A stretch of 64,000 nt of DNA from Nitratifractor salsuginis DSM 16511 (GTDB taxonomy: Bacteria; Campylobacterota; Campylobacteria; Campylobacterales; Sulfurovaceae): positions 434,001 through 498,000 of the forward strand of contig NC_014935.1 of the NCBI RefSeq assembly GCF_000186245.1. Reading direction: 5' to 3'. Shown one piece after another: positions 35,480 through 46,087 of this stretch; the stretch's first letter is position 1, and each line of letters opens with the position of its first letter. The notes beneath the pieces are model-generated. The model searched no databases, was not told where the DNA came from, and saw nothing but the letters and a program-made list of their open reading frames with translations. The position numbers and the translations under genes are program-made.

Positions 35480-37596
35480 TGCGTACTCTCCTGCTCCTTT
35501 TTCTCTTCTGCTCGGGAGTACTCTTTGCCTCACAGGAGCTTGAGGATCAGGGACAAAAGGCGGAACTCTTCGCCGACAGCTTCGTCAGTAAGGGCCATAC
35601 GGTCTATGCCACGGGCCATGTGGTCCTGGCCTACGACGGGACCCTATTTCTCGGGGATCGGGCGCAATACGACCGGGAGGCGGATCGGATCGTCGTCGAA
35701 GGACATGTCGAAATCCTCAGCCGGCAGGGCGGCAAAGTCCTGGCGGATCGGGTCGTATTCGAAGCGGGGAAAAACCGGGTGACCTTCAGCGACTTCTATC
35801 GCAGTGACCGGGACGATATCTGGGTCTACGCCGAGAGCGCGGAGAAACAGGATGGTAATTACACCCTGAACAACAGTGTCCTCTCCAGCTGCTCCGTCGA
35901 CAATCCCGACTGGTCGGTCCACTTCGGCAAAGCAGTCTACGATTCTACAAGCAAATATATGCGTCTGAGGGATGTCAAACTCTATGCCGGCAAAGTCCCG
36001 GTGCTCTATACCCCCTATCTCGGCTTCTCTTTGGAGCGGCAGCGGCACTCCGGATTTCTGATGCCCCACCTGGGCTATGGAGCCGACGAGGGGTTCTACT
36101 ACGAACAGCCCTATTTCTGGGCAATCTCACCTAGCATGGACCTGGAACTCAATCCTTCGATCCGTACGACCCGGGGATATGGACTCTACGGCACCTTCCG
36201 TTTCGTCGACAGCCCCTGGTCTCAAGGGACGATCCGAACCGGTTATTTCAAAGACAAAAACTCTTTCGTCGATGAGCATAATCTGAAAAACGATTCCCAC
36301 TACGGCTTCGAACTTCTCTATGAGAGCAGCAATTTCCTGCGGGATTGGAAGCCCGAGGGATATCGCGACGGCCTCTATGCCAATATTGACCTCTTCAACG
36401 ATATCGATTACTCCAATCTGCAATACAGTACGCTCTCCCATCTGGAGGAGACCAGCCGTTTCAAAGAGTCCCGGCTCAACTACTTTCTTTACAACGATCA
36501 ACAGTATTTCGGTTTGAGATCCCGTTATTTCATCGATACGACGAGCCTGGAGAACAATGAGACGATTCAGGAATTACCGGCTTTGCAGTATCACAAGTTC
36601 TCATCGGAGTTGGGGACCGATTATCTTCATTACAGCATCGATGCCCAGCTCCACAACTATTGGCGTGAAGACGGCGTTCGTGCGTTGAGGGGTATGGCGA
36701 CATTCCCGGTAGAGTTTCATATGCCGCTCTTCGATGATTATTTGAACTTGACGGTCGAAGAGAAACTCATTGCCTCCGATACCAAGTTTATGGAGGGGGG
36801 GTCCCTGAATTTTTCTGAGGACCATTATGCGGCGCTGGCTCTTCACCACAATATCGAACTGAACAGTGATATGGTCCGTGGTTATGAGAGCGGGGTCCAT
36901 ACGATGCTTTTGGGGCTGGGCTATACGAAGAGCACGCTTTTGGCGGAAGGCGATCTTCATTTCGAGGATATTCCGAAAGCTCAGATCAACGATTTTGATT
37001 TGAATATGCTCTACGATAGCCGCGTAGCACTGAAAATGCATCACTACTGGGAATCTTACGATGCTCCCTTCGCTATGGATTATCTCGTGGTCGCAGATTA
37101 TTATCCCGAAAACGATTCCCGCTGGAACCTCCTGCGGCAGGAGTTTCATATGCATTACGGATCCTATACACTCAGTACCCGGTTTGACTATTCGATACGC
37201 TACCACTCTTTGAGTCAATTGGCCAATACCCTTTCCTATCATGGGGAAAAAGTGGATTGGGGAATCTCCCAAACCCGGAAAGAGTATGAGAACGATGAAC
37301 ATAAGTTGGCCCAAAACGATATGAGCCTCGATCTGCATTTTCGGCAGAGCGATCAGTGGACATGGTTTGGAAGCTACAGTTATGATTTCAAAGAGAAGAG
37401 TTCCAAAAATTGGGAAGCCGGATTTACCTTTGATCGGAAATGTTGGAACATTACTCTGGCTTTCAAACAGGATATCACCCCGGTCCTGACGAAAAGCGGC
37501 GGCGGGTCCATTCATAACAACGCCGTAATGTTCCAGTTCAACCTCGTGCCCTTTGGTGGGGTAGGAAGTCGCTCGTTCCAAAATGTAGGCGGCTGA
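35479..37596 (+). CDS. lptD: LPS-assembly outer-membrane protein
   Basis: LptD forms the beta-barrel that places lipopolysaccharide in the outer membrane. 705 residues: signal peptide (MRTLLLLFLFCSGVLFAS), an OstA-like jellyroll (ELFADSF, YATGHVVLAYDG, GDRAQYDREADRIVVEGHVEI), the barrel-entry segment TPYLGFSLERQRHSGFLMPHLGYG, and alternating beta strands to the end. Shorter than the E. coli protein (about 780) as usual for the phylum. Overlaps the J-domain gene by one base. Confidence 0.92.
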   Translation: MRTLLLLFLFCSGVLFASQELEDQGQKAELFADSFVSKGHTVYATGHVVLAYDGTLFLGDRAQYDREADRIVVEGHVEILSRQGGKVLADRVVFEAGKNRVTFSDFYRSDRDDIWVYAESAEKQDGNYTLNNSVLSSCSVDNPDWSVHFGKAVYDSTSKYMRLRDVKLYAGKVPVLYTPYLGFSLERQRHSGFLMPHLGYGADEGFYYEQPYFWAISPSMDLELNPSIRTTRGYGLYGTFRFVDSPWSQGTIRTGYFKDKNSFVDEHNLKNDSHYGFELLYESSNFLRDWKPEGYRDGLYANIDLFNDIDYSNLQYSTLSHLEETSRFKESRLNYFLYNDQQYFGLRSRYFIDTTSLENNETIQELPALQYHKFSSELGTDYLHYSIDAQLHNYWREDGVRALRGMATFPVEFHMPLFDDYLNLTVEEKLIASDTKFMEGGSLNFSEDHYAALALHHNIELNSDMVRGYESGVHTMLLGLGYTKSTLLAEGDLHFEDIPKAQINDFDLNMLYDSRVALKMHHYWESYDAPFAMDYLVVADYYPENDSRWNLLRQEFHMHYGSYTLSTRFDYSIRYHSLSQLANTLSYHGEKVDWGISQTRKEYENDEHKLAQNDMSLDLHFRQSDQWTWFGSYSYDFKEKSSKNWEAGFTFDRKCWNITLAFKQDITPVLTKSGGGSIHNNAVMFQFNLVPFGGVGSRSFQNVGG

Positions 37597-37853
37597 TGGA
37601 TATTCGTAAGGCTTTGGAAATCCTGGGCTTGCCCTCGCTCGTGACGCGTCGGGAGATCAAGGAGCGCTACCGCCAATTGGCTCGGCGCTACCATCCCGAC
37701 CGTGACGAAGGGGACGCGGCGCGCATGGGGGAGATCAACCGTGCTTATGAGACGCTGATGGAGTATGTGGAAAATTTTCGCTTTCGTTTTGACGAGGAGG
37801 AGATCAACCGCCACAATCCCCAGGCGAGTTTAAATGATAAATTCAAAATGTAA
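37596..37853 (+). CDS. Small J-domain protein
   Basis: An 85-residue protein that is almost only a J domain: IRKALEILGLPSLVTRREIKERYRQLARRYHPDRDEG with the HPD motif at about 34-36 that stimulates DnaK, and a short tail. No zinc-binding or C-terminal domains. Co-translated with lptD (TGATG), which suggests it recruits DnaK to an envelope-related client, but that is inference. Confidence 0.88.
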   Translation: MDIRKALEILGLPSLVTRREIKERYRQLARRYHPDRDEGDAARMGEINRAYETLMEYVENFRFRFDEEEINRHNPQASLNDKFKM

Positions 37854-37869
37854 AAGGAATAAAGAAAAG

Positions 37870-40059
37870 ATGCAGGAAAAAATAATCGAGATCACAAGCA
37901 ACGGATTGCAGGAGAGTTTTACCCTGGGCAAGGTGGCACGACAAACCGACGGTTCCGTTCTCTATCGCCAGGGGAAAACTATGATCCTTGCCACAGTGGT
38001 CAGCAGTGACAAAGCGGTCCATGAACCCTTTTTGCCCTTGACGGTCCAATACATAGAAAAGGCTTACGCCGCGGCGAAGATTCCGGGAGGTTTTGTCAAG
38101 CGCGAAAGCAAGCCCAGCGACTTCGAAACACTCACATCGAGGATCATCGACCGTTCTCTGCGTCCCCTTTTCCCCGAGGATTTCGCCTATCCCACGGTGA
38201 TCACCGTGTTGGTGCTCAGCGCCGATTCTGAGGTGGATCTTCAGGTGGCGGCGCTTCACGCGGCCAATGCTGCCCTTCTGGTCTCCGATCTTCCTGTGGA
38301 ACGGAGCGTAGCGGCGGTCCGACTGGGCAAGATCGACGGAGAACGCCGGCTCAACCCTCCTTTGAGCCGGATGGAAGAGAGTGCGCTGGATCTGCTGCTG
38401 GTAGGAAGCGGTGAAGAGCTGCTGATGATCGAAATGGCGGCCAAAGCCACAGAAGTCATCGAAGTCGAAGAGATTCCCGAGCCCGAGCTTTTGATGGGGC
38501 CGATGCCGGTGCTGCTTCCCCATCAGGAGAGCAACGAGTTGCCGGAGGAGGAGCTGATCGCTCTGATCGGGGAAGCCCGGGGGGAGATCGCCGAAGCGTG
38601 TCGCCGTTACGAAGAGGCCCTGCGGCCTTTCAAGGCTGAGATCCGGGAGTTCCCTCCTGTGATCGACCGGGCCGAGCTGGAGGATTTGACGGCGCTGGTG
38701 CGTGAGCAGTTCAGCGATCGGATCGCTTCAGCCCTCGCGGGTCTCTCCAAGAGTGAACGCGCCGACATTATCGACGAGGTGGTGCAGGAGGTGGAGGCTT
38801 ATCTCGTCGAGCACGGGATCCACCGGGAGCCCCTGGTCGTCTACCGCGCCATCGAAGCGGTCAAGCGGGAGATGCTCCGCCGTCAAATCCTGGAGGAGGG
38901 GGTACGTCCCGACGGACGGAAGCCGGATGAGGTGCGGCCCATCAGTATCGAGACCAATCTCCTGCCCAGTGTCCACGGCTCCTGCCTCTTTACCCGCGGG
39001 GAGACTCAGGCTTTGGCCACAGTGACCCTGGGAGAGGGCAAAGAGGGGCAGCTTTATGAGTTGCTCACGGAGCGGAGTCCGCGGACAGAGCGTTTTATGG
39101 TCCATTACAACTTCCCGCCCTTCTGTGTGGGGGAGGCCCGTCCCATCGGGGCCCCCAGCCGAAGGGAGCTGGGGCATGGCAATCTGGCCAAACGGGCGTT
39201 GGAGCCAGTCATCGACCGGGAACTCTCCCGGACCATCCGGCTGGTCTCCGAGATCCTGGAGAGCAACGGTTCCTCCTCTATGGCCACGGTCTGTGCCGGT
39301 TCTCTGGCCCTGGTCTCGGCCGAGGCGGAGATCAGCGCGCTGGTGGCCGGTGTGGCTATGGGGCTGGTCAAAGAGGGGGACCGCCATCGGGTCCTGACCG
39401 ATATTATGGGGCTGGAGGATCACGACGGAGATATGGATTTCAAAGTCGCGGGCACCCGCAAAGGGATCACGGCGATGCAGTTGGATATCAAGCTGGGCGG
39501 TTTGGATCTCGAGATTCTCAGCGAAGCGCTGACCCAGGCGAAAAAAGCGAGGTTCCATATCCTGGACCTGATGGAGGAGGCTCAAAAGAGTATCGTGCCG
39601 AGTGCCGCGCTTCCCGTCGCCGAGCACTTCCATATCGATCCTTCAAAGATCGTCCATGTCATCGGCAAGGCGGGAAGCACGATCCGGGAAATCATCGAGA
39701 AGTTCGAAGTCAAGATCGACATGGACCGCGAGAAGGGCAAAGTCAAAGTGACCGGCGCCGACAGGGAGAAGGTCAAAGCCGCCAGGGAACACATCGAGGG
39801 GATCGCGTCCCGAGAGGAGCCCAAGGTTCCCAAATACGAAGTGGGCGCGACCTATCAGGGGACCGTCAAGCGGATCGCCGATTACGGGCTTTTTGTGGAA
39901 CTGCCCGGCGCGGATACGATGCGCTGCTCCATAGCTCCAAAATGCCGGGCAAAAGCCCTGCAGATTTCCAACCGGGTGATGCGATCGAAGTCAAGGTACT
40001 CAGTCAGCAGGATCGCAAGGTGGAGTTGGCTCTTCCCGAATATAAGGGTTGAGCGCTGA
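37870..40059 (+). CDS. pnp: Polynucleotide phosphorylase, frameshifted in S1 domain
   Basis: A 3'-5' phosphorolytic exoribonuclease of RNA decay. Two RNase PH domains, KH domain ([23 protein letters not shown]) and the start of an S1 domain ([27 protein letters not shown]) are normal. At about 39916-39921 one base is missing (GATACGATG where GATACGGATG would keep the frame); the following codons in the other frame read [20 protein letters not shown] and end at TGA 40052, the typical S1 end. As written, the product ends with about 45 unrelated residues at 40059. It could be a sequencing error, a true mutation or phase variation. Start ATG 37870; an upstream in-frame ATG at 37834 overlaps the J-domain gene. 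Confidence 0.9.
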   Translation: MQEKIIEITSNGLQESFTLGKVARQTDGSVLYRQGKTMILATVVSSDKAVHEPFLPLTVQYIEKAYAAAKIPGGFVKRESKPSDFETLTSRIIDRSLRPLFPEDFAYPTVITVLVLSADSEVDLQVAALHAANAALLVSDLPVERSVAAVRLGKIDGERRLNPPLSRMEESALDLLLVGSGEELLMIEMAAKATEVIEVEEIPEPELLMGPMPVLLPHQESNELPEEELIALIGEARGEIAEACRRYEEALRPFKAEIREFPPVIDRAELEDLTALVREQFSDRIASALAGLSKSERADIIDEVVQEVEAYLVEHGIHREPLVVYRAIEAVKREMLRRQILEEGVRPDGRKPDEVRPISIETNLLPSVHGSCLFTRGETQALATVTLGEGKEGQLYELLTERSPRTERFMVHYNFPPFCVGEARPIGAPSRRELGHGNLAKRALEPVIDRELSRTIRLVSEILESNGSSSMATVCAGSLALVSAEAEISALVAGVAMGLVKEGDRHRVLTDIMGLEDHDGDMDFKVAGTRKGITAMQLDIKLGGLDLEILSEALTQAKKARFHILDLMEEAQKSIVPSAALPVAEHFHIDPSKIVHVIGKAGSTIREIIEKFEVKIDMDREKGKVKVTGADREKVKAAREHIEGIASREEPKVPKYEVGATYQGTVKRIADYGLFVELPGADTMRCSIAPKCRAKALQISNRVMRSKSRYSVSRIARWSWLFPNIRVER

Positions 40060-40141
40060 GCGTTGAGGGAGAAGATGAGCTTTGAACCTGAATGATCTAG
40101 ACTGCCCTAACAGCTTGTTGAATAGTTTTGCTCGAATAAAA

Positions 40142-40705
40142 CTATTTCAAATGAAAACGCAATAGGTCGGGCCGGGCGAAGGGCATATAGCTGTGGCGGG
40201 TGATGATGACGTGGGTCCTGCCCGGCTTGGCCCAGCGGAAGAGGGTGCAGATATCCCTCGGATCGATGTGGATACAACCGTGGCTCATCCAGTTGACACT
40301 CCCTTTGTGCAGGGCGTGCCCCTGGTGCGTGAAGAAGATGCTGAAATCCATATTGTTCTCCCCGGAGGGATCGGGATACTTGGTGGACATATGGTGACGC
40401 TTTTTATAGAGTACCGGGTAGATCCCTGAGGGGGTTTTGTAATCATCGGCCCCCGAGGTGACGGCTCCGGTCCACCAGACCACCCCGTCGCGGTCCACGG
40501 CGTAGAAGCGGCCGTCGCTGCCGGGTTCACGTACGGAGACGACGATAAATTCTTTCCCTTTGAGATTGACGGTGCGGCTTTGTCCATTGTCGTAGCGGAT
40601 TTCGAAGCGGGTTTTGCTCAGGGGAATCACTTCGCGAGCGGCAAGAGGCAATAAAGCGATGGAAATAAAAATCAAGAGTTTCACTATCTGTTTCATAGGC
40701 GACAT
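40142..40705 (-). CDS. L,D-transpeptidase (YkuD family), secreted
   Basis: A 187-residue periplasmic protein. Signal peptide at 4-23 (KQIVKLLIFISIALLPLAAR), then the YkuD fold with GAVTSGADDYKTPSGIYPV and the catalytic motif HKGSVNWMSHGCIHIDPRD, whose histidine and cysteine attack peptidoglycan stem peptides. Such enzymes cross-link peptidoglycan or attach proteins; in this phylum they include cell-shape factors. ATG 40705 or the in-frame ATG three codons later. Convergent with pnp. Confidence 0.88.
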   Translation of the reverse strand: MSPMKQIVKLLIFISIALLPLAAREVIPLSKTRFEIRYDNGQSRTVNLKGKEFIVVSVREPGSDGRFYAVDRDGVVWWTGAVTSGADDYKTPSGIYPVLYKKRHHMSTKYPDPSGENNMDFSIFFTHQGHALHKGSVNWMSHGCIHIDPRDICTLFRWAKPGRTHVIITRHSYMPFARPDLLRFHLK

Positions 40706-40774
40706 TCTAGCAGAAAGCTCTCCGGCCCGCGTTGAAATCCACGACGCTTCAATCGGCTCTTAATCTCTTCGATG

Positions 40775-40780
40775 TATAAT
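40775..40780 (+). promoter_or_regulatory. -10 element of atpE
   Basis: TATAAT 156 bases before the atpE start, implying a long leader. An ORF runs through the leader but has no support as protein. Confidence 0.45.
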
Positions 40781-40935
40781 ATCGGCGTCTTTATTGGAAG
40801 TGATAAGTAGGGAAACGGTGGGCATTTATGTCGCCGTTGGCAAACGGGTTTTTCCGTTTGTTTACGCAAGCCGAACGGACTTCCGAAAGATGGTCGACGG
40901 GACCGAAAACCGAAAATTATTCAAAAGGAAACTTT

Positions 40936-41244
40936 ATGAAAAAGTTTTTTGCACTTTTCCTGGCACTCGGTGCCTTTGCTCTGGCCGGTGAAGAAGGTCA
41001 ATCCATGATCCAGGCTTACTCTGTCGTCGCCGCAGGTGTCGGTCTGGGTCTGGCTGCACTCGGTGGAGCCATCGGTATGGGTCATACTGCCGCCGCTACC
41101 ATCGCCGGTACCGCACGCAACCCCGGTCTGGGCGGTAAGCTCATGACCACTATGTTCATCGCCCTGGCGATGATCGAAGCCCAGGTTATCTATACCCTGG
41201 TTATCGCTCTGATCGCTCTCTACGCCAACCCTTTCCTCGGCTAA
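40936..41244 (+). CDS. atpE: ATP synthase F0 subunit c
   Basis: The membrane ring subunit. 102 residues: a cleavable signal-like start (MKKFFALFLALGAFALAGEEG), helix 1 with the glycine pattern GVGLGLAALGGAIGMG, loop TARNPGLGGKL, and helix 2 with the ion-binding Glu81 (IALAMIEAQVIY). There is no Gln/Glu pattern in helix 1 that marks sodium-type rings, so protons are the likely ion. AAAAGGAAA precedes the ATG. It stands alone, 13.7 kb after the rest of the F1 operon. Confidence 0.95.
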   Translation: MKKFFALFLALGAFALAGEEGQSMIQAYSVVAAGVGLGLAALGGAIGMGHTAAATIAGTARNPGLGGKLMTTMFIALAMIEAQVIYTLVIALIALYANPFLG

Positions 41245-41309
41245 GAGATTCAGAGTTCTTTAAGCGTGGTGCGGTTATAATTCCGCCCACGTCAAAAGAC
41301 GTTTCCCAC

Positions 41310-41395
41310 GCGGCAGTGGTGGAACGGTAGACACGCCAGCTTGAGGGGCTGGTGGGCGCAAGCCCGTGGAGGTTCAAATCCTCTCTGCCGCACCA
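41310..41395 (+). tRNA. tRNA-Leu (anticodon GAG)
   Basis: An 86-base gene including an encoded CCA. Acceptor GCGGCAG pairs with CTGCCGC; the anticodon stem CCAGC/GCTGG holds the loop TTGAGGG, giving anticodon GAG (Leu, CUC/CUU); a long variable arm (GGTGGGCGCAAGCCCGT) marks class II tRNAs; the T-arm is GAGGTTCAAATCCTC. Confidence 0.95.
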
Positions 41396-41753
41396 TACGA
41401 ATTATCCCACACATTTCTCCACGATTATAATTCTTTAGCGTTATATCTTAATCATCACATTTTTTTGAATTTTTTTTGTGAGGTCCGAGCCCATTTATCT
41501 CATTTTTTCGCTAGAAATTTTGATTCTAAGCAAAAATTTAATATCTATGTTTTATTATCTTTTCGGCCGAATTTGTCGTGAGCCGGAATAAGACAACTGT
41601 GTGCTTCACGACAATTGGCGGAAGGTGACGGCCGGATCATATTTTCAAGCTTTTGAAAAGTGGAGGAGAGATAAAAGGCTTTTTATCTTCTCATATTCCG
41701 GTTTATGGGCTGTGGGCGGGTAGTTTTTAAACGCCTTATAAGAAAGTGATATC
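41396..41753. other. AT-rich gene-free interval before hup
   Basis: No credible ORF in about 360 bases. It is more AT-rich than the rest of the window. It holds an inverted repeat TTGTCGTGAGC (41573-41583) / GCTTCACGACAA (41603-41614) with one bulged base and a 19-base loop, and a hairpin GATAAAAGGCTTTTTATC near 41672. An unrecognised small RNA is possible. Confidence 0.5.
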
Positions 41754-41759
41754 TATAAT
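41754..41759 (+). promoter_or_regulatory. -10 element of hup
   Basis: TATAAT 35 bases before the hup start, with GAGAAAGGAT as ribosome site. Confidence 0.55.
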
Positions 41760-41794
41760 GAGTGGGTATCAATCAATTGAGAGAAAGGATTACT

Positions 41795-42073
41795 ATGACC
41801 AAAGCTGAATTTGTTGAGCTTGTACAAGAAAAAGGCGGTTATGAGAGCAAGGCTGCCGCTGAGAAAGCCATCAAGGCATTTACCGAGGCGATCGAAGAGG
41901 CGTTGAAAAGAAAAGAGACTGTTACCTTGGTCGGCTTCGGAACTTTCAGCACCGTTGAAGTTCCCGAGAAGAGCGGTAAGGTTCCCGGAACGGACAAGAC
42001 TTATACCAAGCCGGCTCACACCGCACCCAAGTTCAAATTCGGCAAGTCCATCAAGGACGCTGTCGCCAAGTAA
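41795..42073 (+). CDS. hup: HU-family DNA-binding protein
   Basis: A 92-residue nucleoid protein. Family pattern: MTKAEFVELVQEKGGYESKA start, ETVTLVGFGTFSTVE, and the DNA-clasping arm GKVPGTDKTYTKPAHTAPKFKFGKSIKDAV. The prolines at the arm tip are those of HU/IHF proteins. The frame is open upstream, but ATG 41795 has the ribosome site. A terminator follows. Confidence 0.95.
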   Translation: MTKAEFVELVQEKGGYESKAAAEKAIKAFTEAIEEALKRKETVTLVGFGTFSTVEVPEKSGKVPGTDKTYTKPAHTAPKFKFGKSIKDAVAK

Positions 42074-42078
42074 TCCCC

Positions 42079-42100
42079 GCCGGGGTTTACCGGCTTTTTA
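42079..42100 (+). terminator. Terminator of hup
   Basis: GCCGG-GGTTTA-CCGGC followed by TTTTTA; five G-C pairs and a T-run directly after the hup stop. Confidence 0.75.
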
Positions 42101-42153
42101 TTCCCCCTTACTTACCCTTACAATCCAAAACCAATTGTAAAACATAGAGTTGT

Positions 42154-43338
<1,185 letters not shown>

Positions 43339-43418
43339 TTAACAGGATAAAAGTTGTCAGAATTTTACCATAATTATTTAGGTTATAATTCGGCAAAATT
43401 GTGGGGAGGATGAAGCGC

Positions 43419-43715
43419 ATGGTTGTCCATATCGTTATGATCAAATTCGCTGAAGCGGCAGACAAAAATGAGCGGATCAGGGAAGCGAAAAGGCGTATTG
43501 ACGCTTTGATTGAGCAGGTCCCTTCGCTGCGCAGTATGGAAACGGGGATCAATTTCTCCGAGGAAGAGCGGGCTATGGACCTGGTGCTGACCACCACCTT
43601 CGATGACCGCAAGGGGCTGGAGGAATATGCGGTGCATCCCGAGCATCTGCGGGTGATCGATTACATCAAGAGCGTAGCCGAGTACAGCAAAGTCGTGGAT
43701 TATGAAACGGTATAG
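43419..43715 (+). CDS. Dabb (stress-responsive alpha/beta barrel) protein
   Basis: A 98-residue dimeric-barrel-like protein: VVHIVMIKFAEAADKNERIREAKRRID, SMETGINFSEEERAMDLVLTTTFDD, YAVHPEHLRVIDYIK. This is the Dabb family pattern; function of bacterial members is mostly unknown. ATG 43419 is preferred to ATG 43410 because the GGGGAGG site is eight bases upstream. Overlaps recR by 14 bases. Confidence 0.8.
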   Translation: MVVHIVMIKFAEAADKNERIREAKRRIDALIEQVPSLRSMETGINFSEEERAMDLVLTTTFDDRKGLEEYAVHPEHLRVIDYIKSVAEYSKVVDYETV

Positions 43716-44271
43716 AGTCGAATCTTTCGAACGGCTGGTTGAAGCCTTCAATGCTCTGCCGACCATCGGGCGCAAGACGGCGACACGCCTGGCCTATCAT
43801 CTGGTGACGGAGCAGGGCTTCAGCGGGCTCAAGCTCGCCCAGGCGATCGAGGATGCGGTGAGTAGCCTCAGAACGTGCCGGCGTTGTCACGCGATCTGCG
43901 AAGATGAGCTCTGCGGGATCTGCAGCGATCCGGGCCGGGACCGGAGCAAGCTCTGTATCGTCCAAAGCGCCAAGGATATCTTTACCATCGAAGAATCGGG
44001 GCAGTACGAGGGACTCTACTATATCCTCTCTTCCATCGAAGAGCTGGATGAGAGCCACCTGCACGAGATCGTGGAGGGGGTGGAGGAGGTGATCTTCGCC
44101 TTCCCTCCCGGGATCGCCACCGATACGATGATCCTCTATATCGAGGATCGTCTGAGTGACCGGGGCTTGGTCTTTACCAAGATCGCCCAGGGAGTTCCCA
44201 CCGGCGTGGAGTTGGACAACATCGATCTGCTCTCCCTCTCCCGGGCCCTGGAAGACCGGGTGCGCGTCTAG
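43702..44271 (+). CDS. recR: Recombination protein RecR
   Basis: A clamp of the RecFOR pathway loading RecA on gapped DNA. 189 residues: helix-hairpin-helix (LVEAFNALPTIGRKTATRLAYHL), C4 zinc finger (CRRCHAICEDELCGIC), Toprim domain (LCIVQSAKDIFTIEES, VEEVIFAFPPGIATDTMILYI) and a C-terminal Walker B-like GVPTGVELDNIDLLSLSRAL. The start lies inside the end of the Dabb gene. Confidence 0.95.
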   Translation: MKRYRVESFERLVEAFNALPTIGRKTATRLAYHLVTEQGFSGLKLAQAIEDAVSSLRTCRRCHAICEDELCGICSDPGRDRSKLCIVQSAKDIFTIEESGQYEGLYYILSSIEELDESHLHEIVEGVEEVIFAFPPGIATDTMILYIEDRLSDRGLVFTKIAQGVPTGVELDNIDLLSLSRALEDRVRV

Positions 44272-44279
44272 GAGGTTTT

Positions 44280-45038
44280 ATGCCCAAATCTCTGCTGGAT
44301 TTTATGGCGCCGCCTTCCGCTCTGCCCGAAGCGTTTCGCCCCCAAAAGAGCCTGAGCCTGTCGGAACTTCTCGATCCCCGAGAGGGTGAACGGATTCTGG
44401 TGCTGGGGTATGGGGATCTGCAGGTATTGGAAGCTTGGCAGAAAAGAGGCACGGAGCTTCTGCTCTGTGTCCAGTCCGAAGCGGAGGCGGTGAAGGCGAG
44501 AAAGGCCGGGGTAAGAGCGGTTCTGGCCCAGGCAGAGTATTTGAGTGATCGGCAGCGCTTTGACGGGATCATCCTCCTCGATCCCGGCTATCGTATGCAT
44601 CAGCCGGAACGTGCGATCCGCCATCTCGTCCGGGCGCTCAAACGGGGCGGGAGGCTGCTGATGGAGTTGCCTCTGAACGGTCACTTGGAGGCTGCCGGCG
44701 AAGTTCTGGATCGGGTGCTCGGGGATCGGGGATGCCGGGAAGAAGTGGAGCGAATCGAATATCCCCCGGCGAATGTCTGGCGCAATGCTCTGCAGCGCGC
44801 CGGGGTGAGCCTGGAAGAGGATCGGATCATTTACCGCCACCGGCGTATTTCTCGGGAGAGACTGGAGGAGTGGGGTGAAGGTCTGATTCGCCCCTCGGCA
44901 CTGCTGCTTGACCCTGCAGAGGGAAAAAAAATGATCGATCAGCTCAGGCAGGCAATGGAAGCCTGCTGTGAAAACGGCTTTTTTTTGGATGAAGAGGTGC
45001 TTCTGAGGGTCGTGGGTGCTGCCCATCAGGAGGGCTGA
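44280..45038 (+). CDS. SAM-dependent methyltransferase-like protein
   Basis: A 252-residue Rossmann-type protein: RILVLGYGDLQVLEAW in place of the usual glycine-rich SAM loop, then FDGIILLDPGYRMHQPERAIRHLVRALKRGGRLLMELP, which is the class I methyltransferase pattern. The first motif is weak (one glycine pair), so activity is not certain. Target unknown. GGAGG precedes the ATG; same operon as recR by spacing. Its end overlaps the convergent DHH gene by 13 bases. Confidence 0.6.
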   Translation: MPKSLLDFMAPPSALPEAFRPQKSLSLSELLDPREGERILVLGYGDLQVLEAWQKRGTELLLCVQSEAEAVKARKAGVRAVLAQAEYLSDRQRFDGIILLDPGYRMHQPERAIRHLVRALKRGGRLLMELPLNGHLEAAGEVLDRVLGDRGCREEVERIEYPPANVWRNALQRAGVSLEEDRIIYRHRRISRERLEEWGEGLIRPSALLLDPAEGKKMIDQLRQAMEACCENGFFLDEEVLLRVVGAAHQEG

Positions 45039-46078
45039 GCACTCTTTTCGTCGATATAGTTCTGGATGAAGTCCCTCAGGTCGCTGTAGACGAAGGAGTC
45101 TTTGTAGTTTTCGATCTTGCCGCCGCTGGCGTTGGGGTGGCCGCCGCCGTTGCCGATCTCCGCCGCCATAGCGGAGACGTCGAGCTTGTTGTTGCTCCGC
45201 AGGCTGAAATTGCCCCGGGAGTTGACATCCATATAGAAGTCGTAATCAGGGTTGGCGAGGAGAAAGGCGTTACCGATGAGGGAAGTATTGCCCACGTTGT
45301 AACCCAATAACCCTTTGTAGCCTTTATAGTTGATAGTCAACCGATCCTTTTCACGGCTCAGCAGCCGGGTGACATAGTTGGCGACCAGGTTGTCCTTGGT
45401 ATCGTTCTTCTCCAGGCGGAAGAAGGCTTTCTTGTGGCTATGCAGCGCTTCATCCAGCACGATCGGCGCCTCTTCCAGAGGCACATCTTCCAGGATCTTC
45501 GCCGCGGTGTCGATGAGGCTGAGCTTGTAGGCGCGGTCCTCATCGGGAAAGAGGATTCGGTTGACTTCCCGGGCTCCGCTGATCATCCCCAGGAGGACTT
45601 TGCCGTAGGGGAAGTAGGGGCTCTCCTCCACCCAGATGTCGATGGCATTGATCGCTTCGACGATCTTTTCATAGTGACCTTCCGGGTCGAAGCCGAAGTG
45701 CTCCCGCAGCCAGTCGTAGGTGATCTTCGTGGCGCTTCGGGAAGTGTCCAGGGTATACCAGGCAAAGCGTTCGGCAGCCGAGGCTCCCGTGCCGTGGTGA
45801 TCGAGAAGTTGCAGCTTGGCTCCCGCTTCCATCGCCCCTTTCTCCAGAGCGTTGCACTCTTTGGTACTCAGGTTGAGATCGGTGATGAGAATGAGGAACT
45901 CTTTCTCCGGATCCCGGAGTCGCTCCTCTTTGATGCGGTTGAGAATTTCCCCCAGGCGGGCCGTCACTTCCGGGCCGTAGTTGGCGTTGTAGCATTGAAT
46001 ATCGTCGAAGGCCCGGGTCGTAAGATATTGGCAACCGTAACCGTCCAGGTCGATGTGGGAGAGATGATGGATACGCAT
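45026..46078 (-). CDS. DHH-family phosphoesterase
   Basis: A 350-residue protein with the DHH fold: HLSHIDLDGYGCQYL (first metal motif, with a His-x-Asp-x-Asp pattern), ILITDLNLS, LQLLDHHGTG (the DHH motif), and the C-terminal DHHA1 signature GNGGGHPNASGG. Members cleave nanoRNA or cyclic dinucleotides; the substrate here cannot be told from sequence alone. Nine bases downstream of the Rrf2 regulator gene and probably in its operon. Confidence 0.85.
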   Translation of the reverse strand: MRIHHLSHIDLDGYGCQYLTTRAFDDIQCYNANYGPEVTARLGEILNRIKEERLRDPEKEFLILITDLNLSTKECNALEKGAMEAGAKLQLLDHHGTGASAAERFAWYTLDTSRSATKITYDWLREHFGFDPEGHYEKIVEAINAIDIWVEESPYFPYGKVLLGMISGAREVNRILFPDEDRAYKLSLIDTAAKILEDVPLEEAPIVLDEALHSHKKAFFRLEKNDTKDNLVANYVTRLLSREKDRLTINYKGYKGLLGYNVGNTSLIGNAFLLANPDYDFYMDVNSRGNFSLRSNNKLDVSAMAAEIGNGGGHPNASGGKIENYKDSFVYSDLRDFIQNYIDEKSAQPS

Positions 46079-46087
46079 CGCGGCACC

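Noticed and set aside
41366-41581. 71-codon ORF after tRNA-Leu
   Set aside because: It begins inside the tRNA and runs through AT-rich DNA; no ribosome site.
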